A stretch of DNA of 64,000 nucleotides from Bryopsis sp. KO-2023 (lineage: Eukaryota; Chlorophyta; Ulvophyceae; Bryopsidales; Bryopsidaceae), in NCBI GenBank assembly GCA_030272585.1, contig BSYQ01000007.1:810001-874000 (forward strand), written 5' to 3'. Shown in pieces: positions 22,581 through 32,503 of the stretch. The notes beneath the pieces were generated by a model, which saw nothing but the letters and a program-made list of their open reading frames with translations, ran no database searches and was not told the DNA's origin. The translations under genes and the position numbers were made by a program. How positions within the stretch are numbered: position 1 is the first letter of the stretch; each line of letters starts with the position of its first letter.

Positions 22581-24592
22581 GTGGGCCGGCCACCGACGTC
22601 CTCCTTCGGCGACACCTGAAGGGGTGGCGGGAGTGGGTCGGTCCAGAAAAACGAAATAAAAGGAAAAGGAAAAGGAGGAGACGTGGCAAACGTGGGGGAC
22701 GGAAAGAGCAATGGCGTCGATCAGGGAGGAGGATCAAGGAGCAGGAAGAGAGAATGCAACGCCAAACACAAGAGGTAGAAAGGGCCAGAAGTCTGTGGCC
22801 AGACTCATGGGCCATGCAGTGTTTGAACCATAGTAAAACAGTGGAAGCAGAAATTCTGGTGAGACAAGAGATAAAAGGAGAAGAAGAAAAGAAAAGAAGG
22901 GAAAATTCAAGGGAAGGGGAAGCAGCTGAAAAAGAATTGGGAAGAGAAAAGAAAGAAAAAGGAAGAAGAAAAGAAAAGTTTGGGTTGAAAGAAATGGGAC
23001 AGGCAGCAGTTCAGCTGCAGGAAAACCAAATTTGGGCAGGGGTGGTTCCCCTTGGGACTTCTGATGTAGAAAATAAAACGTTTGCCACAGAAAAGGAAAG
23101 AAAAGAGGAAAAGGTGTCACTTAGAGAAAAACTGGAAGAACTGAAAATTAGTCCCCATCTTACCCCCCACCAAAAAAAAGAGCTGCTGGATCTTCTGCAG
23201 CAATACCCGGATGCCTGTGCTTGGTCCTCGGATCAAGTCGGGCAAACCAACATCCTATACCACGAGATCCCCACCGGAGATCATCCCCCCATCAGGCAGA
23301 ATCCCTACCGGTTCAGCTTTGCGGAGAACCAGGTGGTGAAATCGGAGGTGGCGAGGATGCTCCTGGACGGAGTGGTGCGGAAGTCGAAGTCCCCATGGGC
23401 CTCACCGATCGTCCTAGTCCCAAAGCCAGATGGATCGGTGCGGTTCTGCGTCGATTACCGCAAGCTCAACAAGGTGACCACCCGGGATAGCTTCCCCCTC
23501 CCGAGGATTGAGGACGCGATCAACCAATTTTCGGAGGCCAAATTCTTTACCGCTCTGGATTTGAGGTCAGGGTATTGGCAGGTCAGGATGAGCACCGCCT
23601 CCGCGGAGAAAACGGCCTTCATCACCCAGGAGGGGCTGTATGAATTTGTGGTGATGCCCTTCGGGCTCAGTAACGCCCCAGCGACCTTCCAAAGGATGAT
23701 GAACGAGGTACTGGGACCCATGCTGTGGAAGGGGGTGATCGTGTACCTGGATGACATTATCATCTATGCGGAGACCTGGGAAAAGCATCAGGAGATCCTG
23801 GCAGAGGTGCTGCAGCGGTTGAAGGAGGCCAACCTGAGGATCAGCCCAAGGAAATCGGACTTCGGGTTTGAGGAGCTGCTGTACTTGGGCCACATCGTGG
23901 GGAAAGGAGAGATAAAAATGAATCCGGGGAAAATAGCAACAGTGGAGATGCAGGAGCCACCGGTGGATGTGTCTACTCTGCGGTCCTTCCTTGGCCTAAC
24001 TTCTTACTACAGGAGATTTGTGCGCGACTACGCGAAGATCGCTGCACCCCTGACAGAGTTGCTGAAGAAGAATGTGCCATTTGAATGGAGGGAACGCCAC
24101 CAACAAGCATTTGAGAGGCTGAAGAAAAGCATTACCGATCAACCAGTCCTGGCTCCACCACAGCCACACCTACCATACATTCTGCAAACAGACTGGAGCA
24201 CCCAGGCTGTGGGGGCAGTACTCTGTCAAAAGGATGAGCAAGGGAGAGAGCATGTGGTGGCTTATGCCAGCAAAAGACTCAATCCTGCTGAGAGGAATTA
24301 TTCTGCAGTGGAAGGGGAGTGCCTAGCAGTGGTGTGGGCTTGCACCTTATTTCGGCCATACATCTACGGAACGGAATTTGTGCTGCAGACTGATCAAAGA
24401 GCCTTACAATGGTTGATGACGGGTACCAAACTGACGGGGAAACTGATGAGGTGGGCACTCCGCCTACAAGAGTTTGATTTCACGATTGAGTTCCGCGCTG
24501 GGAAGAGTAACGCAAATGCGGATGCACTGACAAGGCTTCCAGTTCCGCTGGACCATCCAATAGTCAGTGGTTCCACAGCGCTTCGTCCATGA
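22577..24592 (+). CDS. Reverse transcriptase-RNase H polyprotein
   Basis: This 671-codon frame is in -1 relation to gag-protease and overlaps its stop. It has no ATG at its 5' end, so it is probably made by -1 frameshifting in the run ATTTTTGA (22573-22580). The first about 190 residues are basic and low in complexity. RT motifs follow: RFCVDYRKLN, FTALDLRSGYWQV, VMPFGLSNAP and the catalytic YLDD near residue 389. RNase H follows with the acidic residues of QTDWSTQAVGAVL, VEGECLAVVWA and LQTDQRAL. The frame ends soon after RNase H. In a complete Ty3 element integrase would continue here. Confidence 0.92.
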   Translation: MSGPATDVLLRRHLKGWREWVGPEKRNKRKRKRRRRGKRGGRKEQWRRSGRRIKEQEERMQRQTQEVERARSLWPDSWAMQCLNHSKTVEAEILVRQEIKGEEEKKRRENSREGEAAEKELGREKKEKGRRKEKFGLKEMGQAAVQLQENQIWAGVVPLGTSDVENKTFATEKERKEEKVSLREKLEELKISPHLTPHQKKELLDLLQQYPDACAWSSDQVGQTNILYHEIPTGDHPPIRQNPYRFSFAENQVVKSEVARMLLDGVVRKSKSPWASPIVLVPKPDGSVRFCVDYRKLNKVTTRDSFPLPRIEDAINQFSEAKFFTALDLRSGYWQVRMSTASAEKTAFITQEGLYEFVVMPFGLSNAPATFQRMMNEVLGPMLWKGVIVYLDDIIIYAETWEKHQEILAEVLQRLKEANLRISPRKSDFGFEELLYLGHIVGKGEIKMNPGKIATVEMQEPPVDVSTLRSFLGLTSYYRRFVRDYAKIAAPLTELLKKNVPFEWRERHQQAFERLKKSITDQPVLAPPQPHLPYILQTDWSTQAVGAVLCQKDEQGREHVVAYASKRLNPAERNYSAVEGECLAVVWACTLFRPYIYGTEFVLQTDQRALQWLMTGTKLTGKLMRWALRLQEFDFTIEFRAGKSNANADALTRLPVPLDHPIVSGSTALRP

Positions 24593-24939
24593 TTTACTAT
24601 GGAACCACAGATCAGAGCTGACAAGGTGCAACCATTGTTGTCCCAATGGAAGTACTCAACAGTGGTAGGGGACACTTGAATTTTGTGAGGTTTTTGCATA
24701 TTTCTTGCCTACCATTGTTGTTGCAAAAGGTCAAGGGGGAAAAAGTGGATCAATGGATGGATAAGGATCAGATGAAATATTTGGAAAGAAAGGATTTGCC
24801 TGCTGGGAGACAAGCTGAGGCAAAAGTGCACAGAAGAAGTCGACGATATTGAAGGGTAGCAGGAGATGCTCACCCACTCAAGTACTTGAGCAGAGAAAGA
24901 GAATGGCGACAGGTGCCAAATGAGGAACAACGATAGTCT

Positions 24940-25310
24940 GTGGTTCGAGATATCCACAGACAGAATGCGCACATCGGCGGGAGAGGATTGAGCCAGAGGA
25001 GTGCAGCAGCTGCACTGCAGCAAGAGTTGTATATCAAAAGAGGAAGAGCAAGTGTGGCAGACGTGCCATAACTGCAGAGAGAGTTAAAAAGCGCCTAAGG
25101 AACTATATCCGCTACGGCAGCATGAGAGAGAGAAAGCGCCTAAGGGACTTCATTCATTACGGCAGCATATACCGTTGAGAGCTTGGGAGAGATTGGGAGT
25201 GGACCTCATCACCTTGCTTACAGCGGAGAGAGGAGAAAGAAATGAAGTGGCAGAACTTCTACAGAAGCCAGGCGTTCAACTAAGGAAAGGACGACCATGC
25301 CATTCGGAGA
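24940..25310 (+). pseudogene. Integrase remnant (HHCC finger plus start of core)
   Basis: Fragments of integrase lie downstream of RNase H in more than one frame. The HHCC zinc-binding module is visible as IHRQNAHIGG (about 24951-24980) and, after a frame change, VWQTCHNCRE (about 25052-25081). LRAWERLGVDLI (about 25175-25210) looks like the start of the catalytic core with its first Asp. Stops and frame changes break it, and I see no second Asp or Glu region. The element cannot encode a working integrase. Confidence 0.6.
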
Positions 25311-25319
25311 CCGATTGAC

Positions 25320-26044
25320 TAGTGGTACGGATGGATCGCGAAATACAATATGGTATTTTCTGGTTTTGTTTTGTTTTGTATTGTTGTTTTGTTTGGTATT
25401 GCTGTATTTCTGCAGCAGCAGTGGGTGGGTTTTTGTTTTGTTTTTGGTTCTATTTTGTTCTTGGGTACTATTTCTGCAGGAATAGTATTCAGTCAGTCGA
25501 TAAAGAAAAGAACTTTTCTTTTGATACTTTTTGAGCTCAATAGAGAACTGGGGAAGAAAAAGGGGGGTAAACAAGGGACAAACATGGACAAACTGGTCAC
25601 TTTGACCTATAGGGGTGAAAGAACAGCTGATGGCTATGAGAAAAAAAAAGAAAGGGGGAACTGATTGAAGTACAGCACCACTGGTTTACATTCGAGTGCT
25701 CTTTGAACAGTCCCGTTGGGTTCAAAGAACAGCTGATGGCTGTGATTAAGAAAAAAAAGGGGGGACCTGTTTGAGGAACAACATTGTTAGTTTACATTTT
25801 GATGTCCTTGAACAGTTTTGCTGTGGAAATTAAAAATAAAATGGATCTGCAGTAACAATGGGCACTTGTTTTGTGTTTCTGAGCACTACGTCTACAGACA
25901 TAGTAGCCAGTCAGGCAGTTAAGCGAAACATTTTCTTGTTGATACTTTTTGGAAAAGTTCTGGGAACAACTAGCTAACAACTATAGACCAGGCACAGAAG
26001 AAGTTCAGTGGGGGAGGTTAAGTTAAACTTTTGGGGACAAAAGT
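25320..26044. other. Non-coding 3' internal region of the retrotransposon
   Basis: This is T-rich and then A-rich low-complexity sequence between the integrase remnant and the polypurine tract. A diverged tandem duplication is visible: two copies of 'aagaacagctgatggctatgag/tgtgat' with A- and G-rich tails, near 25617-25665 and 25720-25770. Confidence 0.45.
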
Positions 26045-26060
26045 CAAGGGAGGAGGGGAG
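26045..26060 (+). other. Polypurine tract candidate
   Basis: The purine run AAGGGAGGAGGGGAG lies 10 bp before the 3' LTR. It is the expected plus-strand primer, but the tract normally abuts the LTR. The intervening TGGTTACAGC copies the LTR end. Confidence 0.6.
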
Positions 26061-26070
26061 TGGTTACAGC

Positions 26071-26637
26071 TGTAACCCCAAACCACGTCGCCTCCACCGA
26101 TTTCGTCACACTGGCCAGGGCCAGAGTGCTGTCGAGTAGAGGGGGGATAGTTAGGGCAGTCCTGCCATAGCAGTTCCACCGCAGCCTAGAGGTAGCAGTT
26201 CAGCTGCAAGGTTGACTAGGTTGGACAGTCCTAGGAGGTGGTGCTGTAAGAATAGACTTGGGGTACCTCGAAAGATCAGATGGGTTTGCTAGCTTAGGGA
26301 GTCTCAATCAGTAGGTGGGATCCTAGGTGATCGGTGGGACCGGGGTGAGTCAGGCTGCAGCCTATTTAAACGGCTGATCTTAGGGTATTGTACTTCTTGG
26401 TGCGGATCTTCTGGGTTAGGTTCTTGTGTTTTGTTCGAGTGTGGACCTTTTTGATTGTTGTAAGAAAGCTTTTGAGAAGAGACCTGAGTAAAGTGCCTTG
26501 CAAAGGCCGTGTGATCAAGTTCAAGAGGGGCTGTCCCCACTTCTGCCGTTCCAGTTCTGCAGAAACGCCACCACAACCGTTAAGTACGGCTGCAGGGGTG
26601 ACCCCAGCGGTCAAGGCGACGCAATTTGTTGGTTACA
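26071..26637 (+). repeat. 3' LTR of the Ty3/gypsy element
   Basis: The LTR is 567 bp, starting TGTAACCCC and ending GTTACA, and identical to the 5' LTR as far as I can compare. CCCAAG follows as target-site duplication. Confidence 0.92.
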
Positions 26638-27767
26638 CCCAAGCACGGCATGCAAGGGAGATATGTGTTGAGTTCAATACAGCCTATCTCCATGAATCAA
26701 TAAAAGCTGTGCTCGCAGCTGTGCTGGCGCTCTACGCCGCTGTGACAATTATGAGAGACCTACCATCCAAGAATGTCGCAGTGGCGGGCTGGAATCGAAT
26801 TGTGGAAAGCAACACTGCTCCCAGTGTCCAGAGTGCAGCGAAACAATTCATCGTTGGCTAACCTAGCCCCTGGGGGGCGTGCATTTCGGGGAGGCACTCT
26901 CCTCGTCCTGCGACAAATTCGGTCAGAGGTGGCGGCATGTATCGTAGAAATGTGTTTTCGGCTCCTTCCACACTCTTTCCTCAACTGGCAGCCGCCGCCA
27001 CCACGGAATCATGGATTGTGGCTGCATTATGGGTACCCATACTCACGCAAACCACGGAGTTTCGTTGGTTCTTACCTCCGTCGACGTCTTAGACCACCAC
27101 CTCGTTCAAAAGGGCTATTGTTCGAGGGATGAAACCAGAAGCGCCGCGATGTTCGGCCCTTCATACAGAACGCAACAAAACAGCGAACGAGGGGAGAAAC
27201 ACAGGAAGGTGCGAGTTTACTCTTCCCGCTTCCTCGGCCTGTGGAACGATGACTGTTGGTGACGTCACTCGCAGCACTTGGTCACAAAGTGTTTTCTTCC
27301 CAGACAGATCGCTCAGTGCCAGCGCCACGCAGGCACGACAGCAACCACCGTAAATAATCGCAGGGCGCCAGAAGGGGTGTCACCAAACCGAAACGTCTCC
27401 GAAAAAAACTAGGCAGTAGTGTGGGGGCCGCTGTAGCGTGGCTCCGCTCTTGGCGACGACACACTGGTGTTTGGAATTGCTAGTGAGAGTGTGTTCGTTT
27501 CAGGGGACCCCGCACTTTGCTGGTGTTTTATCTTAAAGGAAAAAACAAGGAAATCAAGGCTTGAAGAAAGAAAATCCGAGTTTTTTCGAAAGACGACTAC
27601 TCCTGTAGATAAACCGGCGCTTGGGGTTTTTGACGTCCTTGTGGAAAAGGATTTTGGGAGCCCGGTTGGTGCTCGCCTTGGCACAGTGCTGACGTTTGGT
27701 TTAGTCATAAAGTTGCCTAAAGAGTTTTGAGCGAGAGAAGAATCCGCGAAGTCGCAGGGGTTGGCTC
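26638..27767. other. Region between the retrotransposon and the next gene
   Basis: No gene is firmly supported. An open plus-strand stretch to 26861 and another at 27467-27730 show no family resemblance. This segment was joined to the sequence left of 17898 before the insertion, so it may hold the original promoter of the LRR gene on the minus strand. Confidence 0.4.
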
Positions 27768-28478
27768 ATGGGCAACGTTACTGGCACTTTGATATGTGGG
27801 CTGGTGGGTGCTCGACTCGGCGGGCGGGTGGGCGCGACAGCAGGGAGCGTCGGTGGCGCGGTGTTTGGCGCGTGCGTCGAAGTGGGTCACCTCGTCGCTA
27901 CGCGAATACGCGTTCGCGGACGTTTCGAAGTGCCGAGGGAAGTTATCGCCCACCGCAAATGGGAAATCGTTGAATTCGGTGTGCGCTATTGCCCGCTGAA
28001 CGTGGCGCCCGGCCACATGAATTTCGTCGTGGATTGCTTGCGACACATTTTCGCACCTCTGGGGGCATGGCGGAGTGGCGTGCTGCGTCACGATTGGGTA
28101 ACTGCAAAAGTTAGAGGGCCTAATGGGGAGGAGGCGTGGATGGTCGCCAAGAAATGTTGCGATGGCAGCATTGTGTTGGCTTGGTGCAAGGATATGTCTG
28201 AGGCAGACATCGCCGGCATGGATATCGTGAAAGGGTGCAAACATTCGCTGGGGAAAACGTGGCTGCATTCCAGCAAGCGAAGCGGACGCAGGGTCGGGGA
28301 TTTGCTGAAGAAAGTGTTGGTGATGCCCCCCACTTACAATTGCATCGTGGATAATTGCCAGGATTTTGCCAGGGAGTTGATGATGTGGCACAAAAAGCAA
28401 ATCGGTGCTGGTTCTAGACAGAAAAAACAGGAGGAGCCGCTTCTTTTGAGTTTGTCTGAGGGTGGCGGCTTTGCTTAG
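27768..28478 (+). CDS. Intron-less protein with LRAT/NlpC/PPPDE-like Cys motif
   Basis: The single exon encodes 236 aa starting at ATG 27768. Residues 5-45 are a glycine-zipper-like hydrophobic segment (GTLICGLVGARLGGRVGA and on), suited to membrane insertion or oligomerisation. Near the C-terminus, YNCIVDNCQDFARELM resembles the catalytic cysteine motif (N-C-x-x-F) of papain-like folds such as LRAT, NlpC/P60 and PPPDE peptidases. Candidate histidines lie upstream (AHRKWEIVEFG, PGHMNFVVDCLRH). The tail is basic. It lacks introns in an intron-rich neighbourhood, so retroposition or horizontal transfer is possible. I do not recognise the exact family. Confidence 0.6.
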   Translation: MGNVTGTLICGLVGARLGGRVGATAGSVGGAVFGACVEVGHLVATRIRVRGRFEVPREVIAHRKWEIVEFGVRYCPLNVAPGHMNFVVDCLRHIFAPLGAWRSGVLRHDWVTAKVRGPNGEEAWMVAKKCCDGSIVLAWCKDMSEADIAGMDIVKGCKHSLGKTWLHSSKRSGRRVGDLLKKVLVMPPTYNCIVDNCQDFARELMMWHKKQIGAGSRQKKQEEPLLLSLSEGGGFA

Positions 28479-29412
28479 GATCGTAGATGTCTTGGGAAGA
28501 AAACAGAAAGCTGTGAGAGAAAAAGAGTTATATAAAACAAAAAGAAAACAAAAATGGAGAGTGCATTGGTGCCAATTTTGGGAAATTTCTATATCAACGG
28601 AAAAAGTAAACAAAAAAAACTGCCAGTTTTTATTGCAGGAATTCGGTATCTGTGATGCAGTTGAGCGCTTAGTGCGCAACTCATCAATTTTTTTGGATTT
28701 ATCAATGCAGGATGCCTTTGTTGTAGTATAATAGAGGAATTTACCAACGTGTAGACGCAGGGTTGGTGTGGTTTCTCTTTCAAAACACCTGATGGTTTTT
28801 TCAGAGTGTCGTTGCAGGATTATTTTTTGGGGGAATGGGGGAGGGGCCTGTACCTGTGTGTATCAGGGATTTTTTTTTTATTTTATATTTTTTTAAATCC
28901 TGGATGTGACCAGAGAGGGGATGGGTGAATGGAGCTGACTGTGTGTGAAAGAAAAAAAAGAAAAGAAGCCGCAATGTTGTATCAAAAAGAAGCAAAAAAA
29001 GAAAAAAGAAAAGGCGGAAAATGGAAAATGTACTTGAGGGGGAGGGCGTGACTTTTCACGGAATAGGTTAGGTCGATCAATAAGTGAGCAAAGGTTTCGA
29101 AACTGCCATCTTGTCTCATGATTTTGGAGAGAAATTTCTTGCAGGGGAAAGATGTAAATCTGATTTTGCTGTTTGCTACGTGCCTCATTCTTTTTCCTTT
29201 CTTTTCTAGTCTTTTAAGCTAATGCTCCTTTCTTTCAAATATATTTACCCCACATGAAAGGCTTTTCCAGTATCCTTTCCATCAGACGAAAATCCCAATG
29301 AGAATACACCACCCTGTTGCATTTCAGGCAGCAAAACCATTCAATAACAATGCCAAAAGACCCCTCCCCCCTCCCCCTCCTTCTTTTTGAAGAAAATTAG
29401 AATATCAAAATT
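28479..29412. other. Intergenic region between convergent genes
   Basis: A- and T-rich low-complexity sequence, presumably 3' flanks. No gene seen. Confidence 0.35.
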
Positions 29413-30480
29413 TCAGAATTCGTTGCCTCTCGGACCCCACCCACGATCATCTTTTGGTTTCCAGAGCCAGGAATTTTGAACACCAGTTCCATTGCATTGA
29501 ATGCAAGGCAGCCTCCCACAGCCCCTGCATCTCCTACACTCTTCAGCAACGTCATCATTGAACACCCCCCCAACCTGAAAACCAGCCACAGAATGCAGAT
29601 TCAGTTTGCTACCGCATGTGCTGTGCAGTGAAAGACAAGGCCACCAAGCAAATCAGATCTTCAAGTTCGCTCAGAATGGAGATTTCTCCTTTGATTGACA
29701 AAGAGAATCTTCTCAGTTCAGGTCGAGGTTACCCCCTTTCTGCCTTTCTAGAAAAACGCCGGGCCTTCAAGTTGACAGGAAGATCAATACATGGAATTTG
29801 GCAGTCTGCAACGCAAAATTCCACAGAAAAAGAGAAATATCCCCCTTCTTTGATGCGATTTAATCGTTTCGAAGGCTTACTTTTCCTCTTGCCAGGCATT
29901 TCGGACAAAGCACCGATCCAACCCCAAGACATCCAGCACACTTCTGTGGTTTCTGATGAAAACACACAGAAAAAGGAACAAATCAGAATCTAAAATTAGA
30001 AATTCCCGCAGAAAATAACCAGGAAACAGATGATGCACATACCAACACATTGTCCCAAAGTCGCTTGATGGCCCATGGAACAGCAGCCGATCCAGCAAGA
30101 GGGACCACACAATCCCAAATGAGGTTTCCTTCTAAAATATCGCCTGTGTAGACATTACCACGATGCCCCAGTTAGAGGCCCATGTCCAAAAGCAAGCTAT
30201 CGACAATTGTCCAGTTGCAAGGTTGGATTTATTGGCAGTCATTCCACATGGAGGTAATGATTTACACATGCAGATCAGCTGTGGAGTGGATCCCCACCAG
30301 CCTGTTTCTTTTCCCCTCGAACTTACTGCCGTCGTACGCCAGCAGCCGAATGCACCTGTTGCTGTGAAGGACACGCGGGTGTCTTGAAACGATTCCGCAG
30401 CGTTTTACCACCCCACGGCCCCCATTCGTCAAGTTCGTGTCACGCCCCAAGGCGCACTTTGGTGGGATTGGCAGCATCAT
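29413..30480 (-). CDS. Small protein with DnaJ-type cysteine-rich zinc finger
   Basis: Exons 30480-30327, 30131-30043 and 29574-29413 join in phase to 134 aa. The middle reads IRLLAYDGKGNLIWDCVVPLAG. The C-terminus holds two CxxC units, CRRCRGCGRLPC and CNGTG, and ends WLWKPKDDRGWGPRG. Half of a DnaJ cysteine-rich domain of this kind is common in small plastid proteins of plants that act in photosystem or RuBisCO assembly (BSD2, LQY1 and PSA2 groups). Plastid location and chaperone-like function are inferred. The start is the first in-frame Met of exon 1, and an upstream exon with a transit peptide may be missing. Confidence 0.65.
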
Positions 30481-32503
30481 GCATCTCTTCCCTGGAGCGA
30501 GATTTCAAGAATGGAATTCATAAGAAAAGCAGAACCTTGATGTTGCGTTTGTTCTATCAATTTATTATCTTGTGGTTGGATCGATGCTAGGCTGGGAACC
30601 CGTCCCATGACTCGTACGGCGCCCAGGTGGCTTTGTCCAACCCAGGTGCTCTTGAGGGAAGCTCAGTGCTCGATGGCAGCTGACGTTGCCCGTAGAAAGA
30701 CCCCCCTTTTGCAAAACATATGAGGCTGTGACAAAAGACATCATCCAGCATCAGATAGACATGATCGAATTGGAAGAACTGAGTTTGTTTGTTTTCCAAA
30801 CAGCCATCCTCAAATTTCTAACAGGAAGGGATGCATGAACCCAAGTAGTGCTGTTTGGGTTGTGCACATGCTTGAATGATTCATGGCCACTGGTGACCAG
30901 ACTGACTTGCAGGGTGAATGCACTACACGCCTGTTCTTTCTCGAGCCTGGAATGAAATGACTTCAGGGGATACCGTGGCGGCGTATACGTTGCGTTTTGA
31001 AAGAGTGACGAATAAGGCGGATGGGTCAGTCTCGGAGGCGCCAACAAAAAAGGAGGATATCTGGCTTGAATAAGCTTTGAGCTTTGATGGTTTTGGGCAA
31101 GATCAACATCCCTTGATCAATTTCCATTCAAAACAGCCACAGAAAAGAAGACAGTGAGGGGTTTTCCATGGATTAATCCCAAGAAGCTGTATATTTTTGA
31201 AGAGAGATCATGTGGGTGCATACAAGTTCAATTTTAGAGAGAAGTCGATCTGGTTGATGAATGGAAGAGGTGTAGATTGAACCTTCTCATCCACCAAAAT
31301 TTTCCTTGGGGCCTCTCAAGGGCAGCAGACCAAACCACAGTTAGCGAGACTTTTTAACAACAATTTTTAAGAGCTTCTGCTTAATATATTAAGCTTGAAG
31401 AATGCCAATATGTGCGTTTTTCCGCAGTCCATCAGTATGAAGAGCCTCAGGATCAGGATATTTTTGATTTCCATTGATATCAACCAACAATGAACTGAAC
31501 ATGTCATAAAACATTTCCCAGGACCTCAAAGAGTCCCTACAGATCCTACGGTGACGGTTAACGAGAAAACTCACAATGGAAAATGTGCAACCATCGACTT
31601 TGATGCGTGTCCATGCCTACCAGGATGTGGCCAGAAGGAACTCAGAAACAGTACTCACAAGAAAGCTATAAATTTAGACGCATTGTTGATGGGTTTGATA
31701 TCTCGGCAGGGCGTTTTCCAAACATGCAATGATTCAGTGTGCCATTGATAAGAGCAAAACACTTTTTGGCTTGTCCAGTTGTTGGCCAAATTTGAGAGCC
31801 AACATCAAGGCAGCAGAGCTTGCAGGTCAGAGAAAAACTAATAGAGGCTCCATTTGAATAGTGACTGAAAGAACTGATGGTGCACATGCTTCACTTATGG
31901 TCCTGTGTGGGGACCAGCCAGAAGCCAAAAAAAGCGAAATAAAATTTTGGATGAATTATCAATTGTGTGTGTGTTTTGTTCTGTGTTCAGAGGGGCTTTG
32001 AAGGACTCCGATACCACTACGATGATGAGATTCACTTTGCGAAAGAAGCAGCAACAACAATGCCAAATTTGCCTTTAAAGGGGTGCTAGCGCAGCGACAG
32101 ACCCGCGGAAGTAACAAGACACAACCCGAACAAGATTCAGCGGTTGCGACGACAATACTGTCCAGTTTCCAGCCAAATTTTGATTCATTGATCGATTGAT
32201 ACAGCTAAACTCTACCAACCCAGAAATGCCTGTGCCCAAGCCGCCAACAGCTTTTTCCCCGCACCGTCCCCTCAAATGTGTTGGAGTCTGACTGGCAAGG
32301 TCAAATCGCCACACAAACAACAGATGGTTTTCTACACTGTGTGCGGTGGAGTAACAGCTATCCCTTGCATAAGAGAGTGAAACGAGGTCGCCCAGACTCG
32401 GTGGAAATTTGCTTCGAAGTTGGCCAGTTTCTTGGGAAAGCAGTCGTTTGTCTGACCTTTATCAATCGCAGTGTTGCGTTCGATCGGCCCAGAATATAAG
32501 ACG
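30481..32503. other. Unresolved 2-kb region, possibly one minus-strand gene
   Basis: On the minus strand a stretch ending at 30587 (reading GQRQLPSSTELPSRAPGLD and ending WAPYESWDGFPA) looks coding, and another near 31020-30935 reads SALFVTLSKRNVYAATVSPE before a GT donor. A third open segment is at 31574-31389. I cannot connect them in phase or name a family. The last about 100 bp before 32504 are likely the fasciclin gene's leader. Confidence 0.3.

Larger units (their letters stand above)
17904..26637 (+). mobile_element. Ty3/gypsy-type LTR retrotransposon, integrase-deficient
   Basis: This is an 8.73-kb element with direct LTRs at 17904-18467 and 26071-26637, which show no difference over 564 bp by eye. 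The LTR ends are TGTAAC and GTTACA, a perfect inverted pair, and the target site is duplicated. Inside are a leader, a gag-protease ORF, a reverse transcriptase-RNase H ORF in the -1 frame, and a broken integrase. Identical LTRs imply very recent insertion. With a broken integrase the element would have needed help in trans, or lost the integrase after or during the last cycle. It sits about 55 bp upstream of the likely start of the LRR gene. Confidence 0.93.

Noticed and set aside
26388-26861. Open frame running from the 3' LTR into host sequence
   Set aside because: The first part is LTR sequence also open at the 5' LTR; the join to host sequence is an insertion accident.
27717-28679. 320-codon minus-strand frame
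   Set aside because: It covers the intron-less Cys-motif gene in antisense; His/Ala-rich with no motif, so taken as a shadow.
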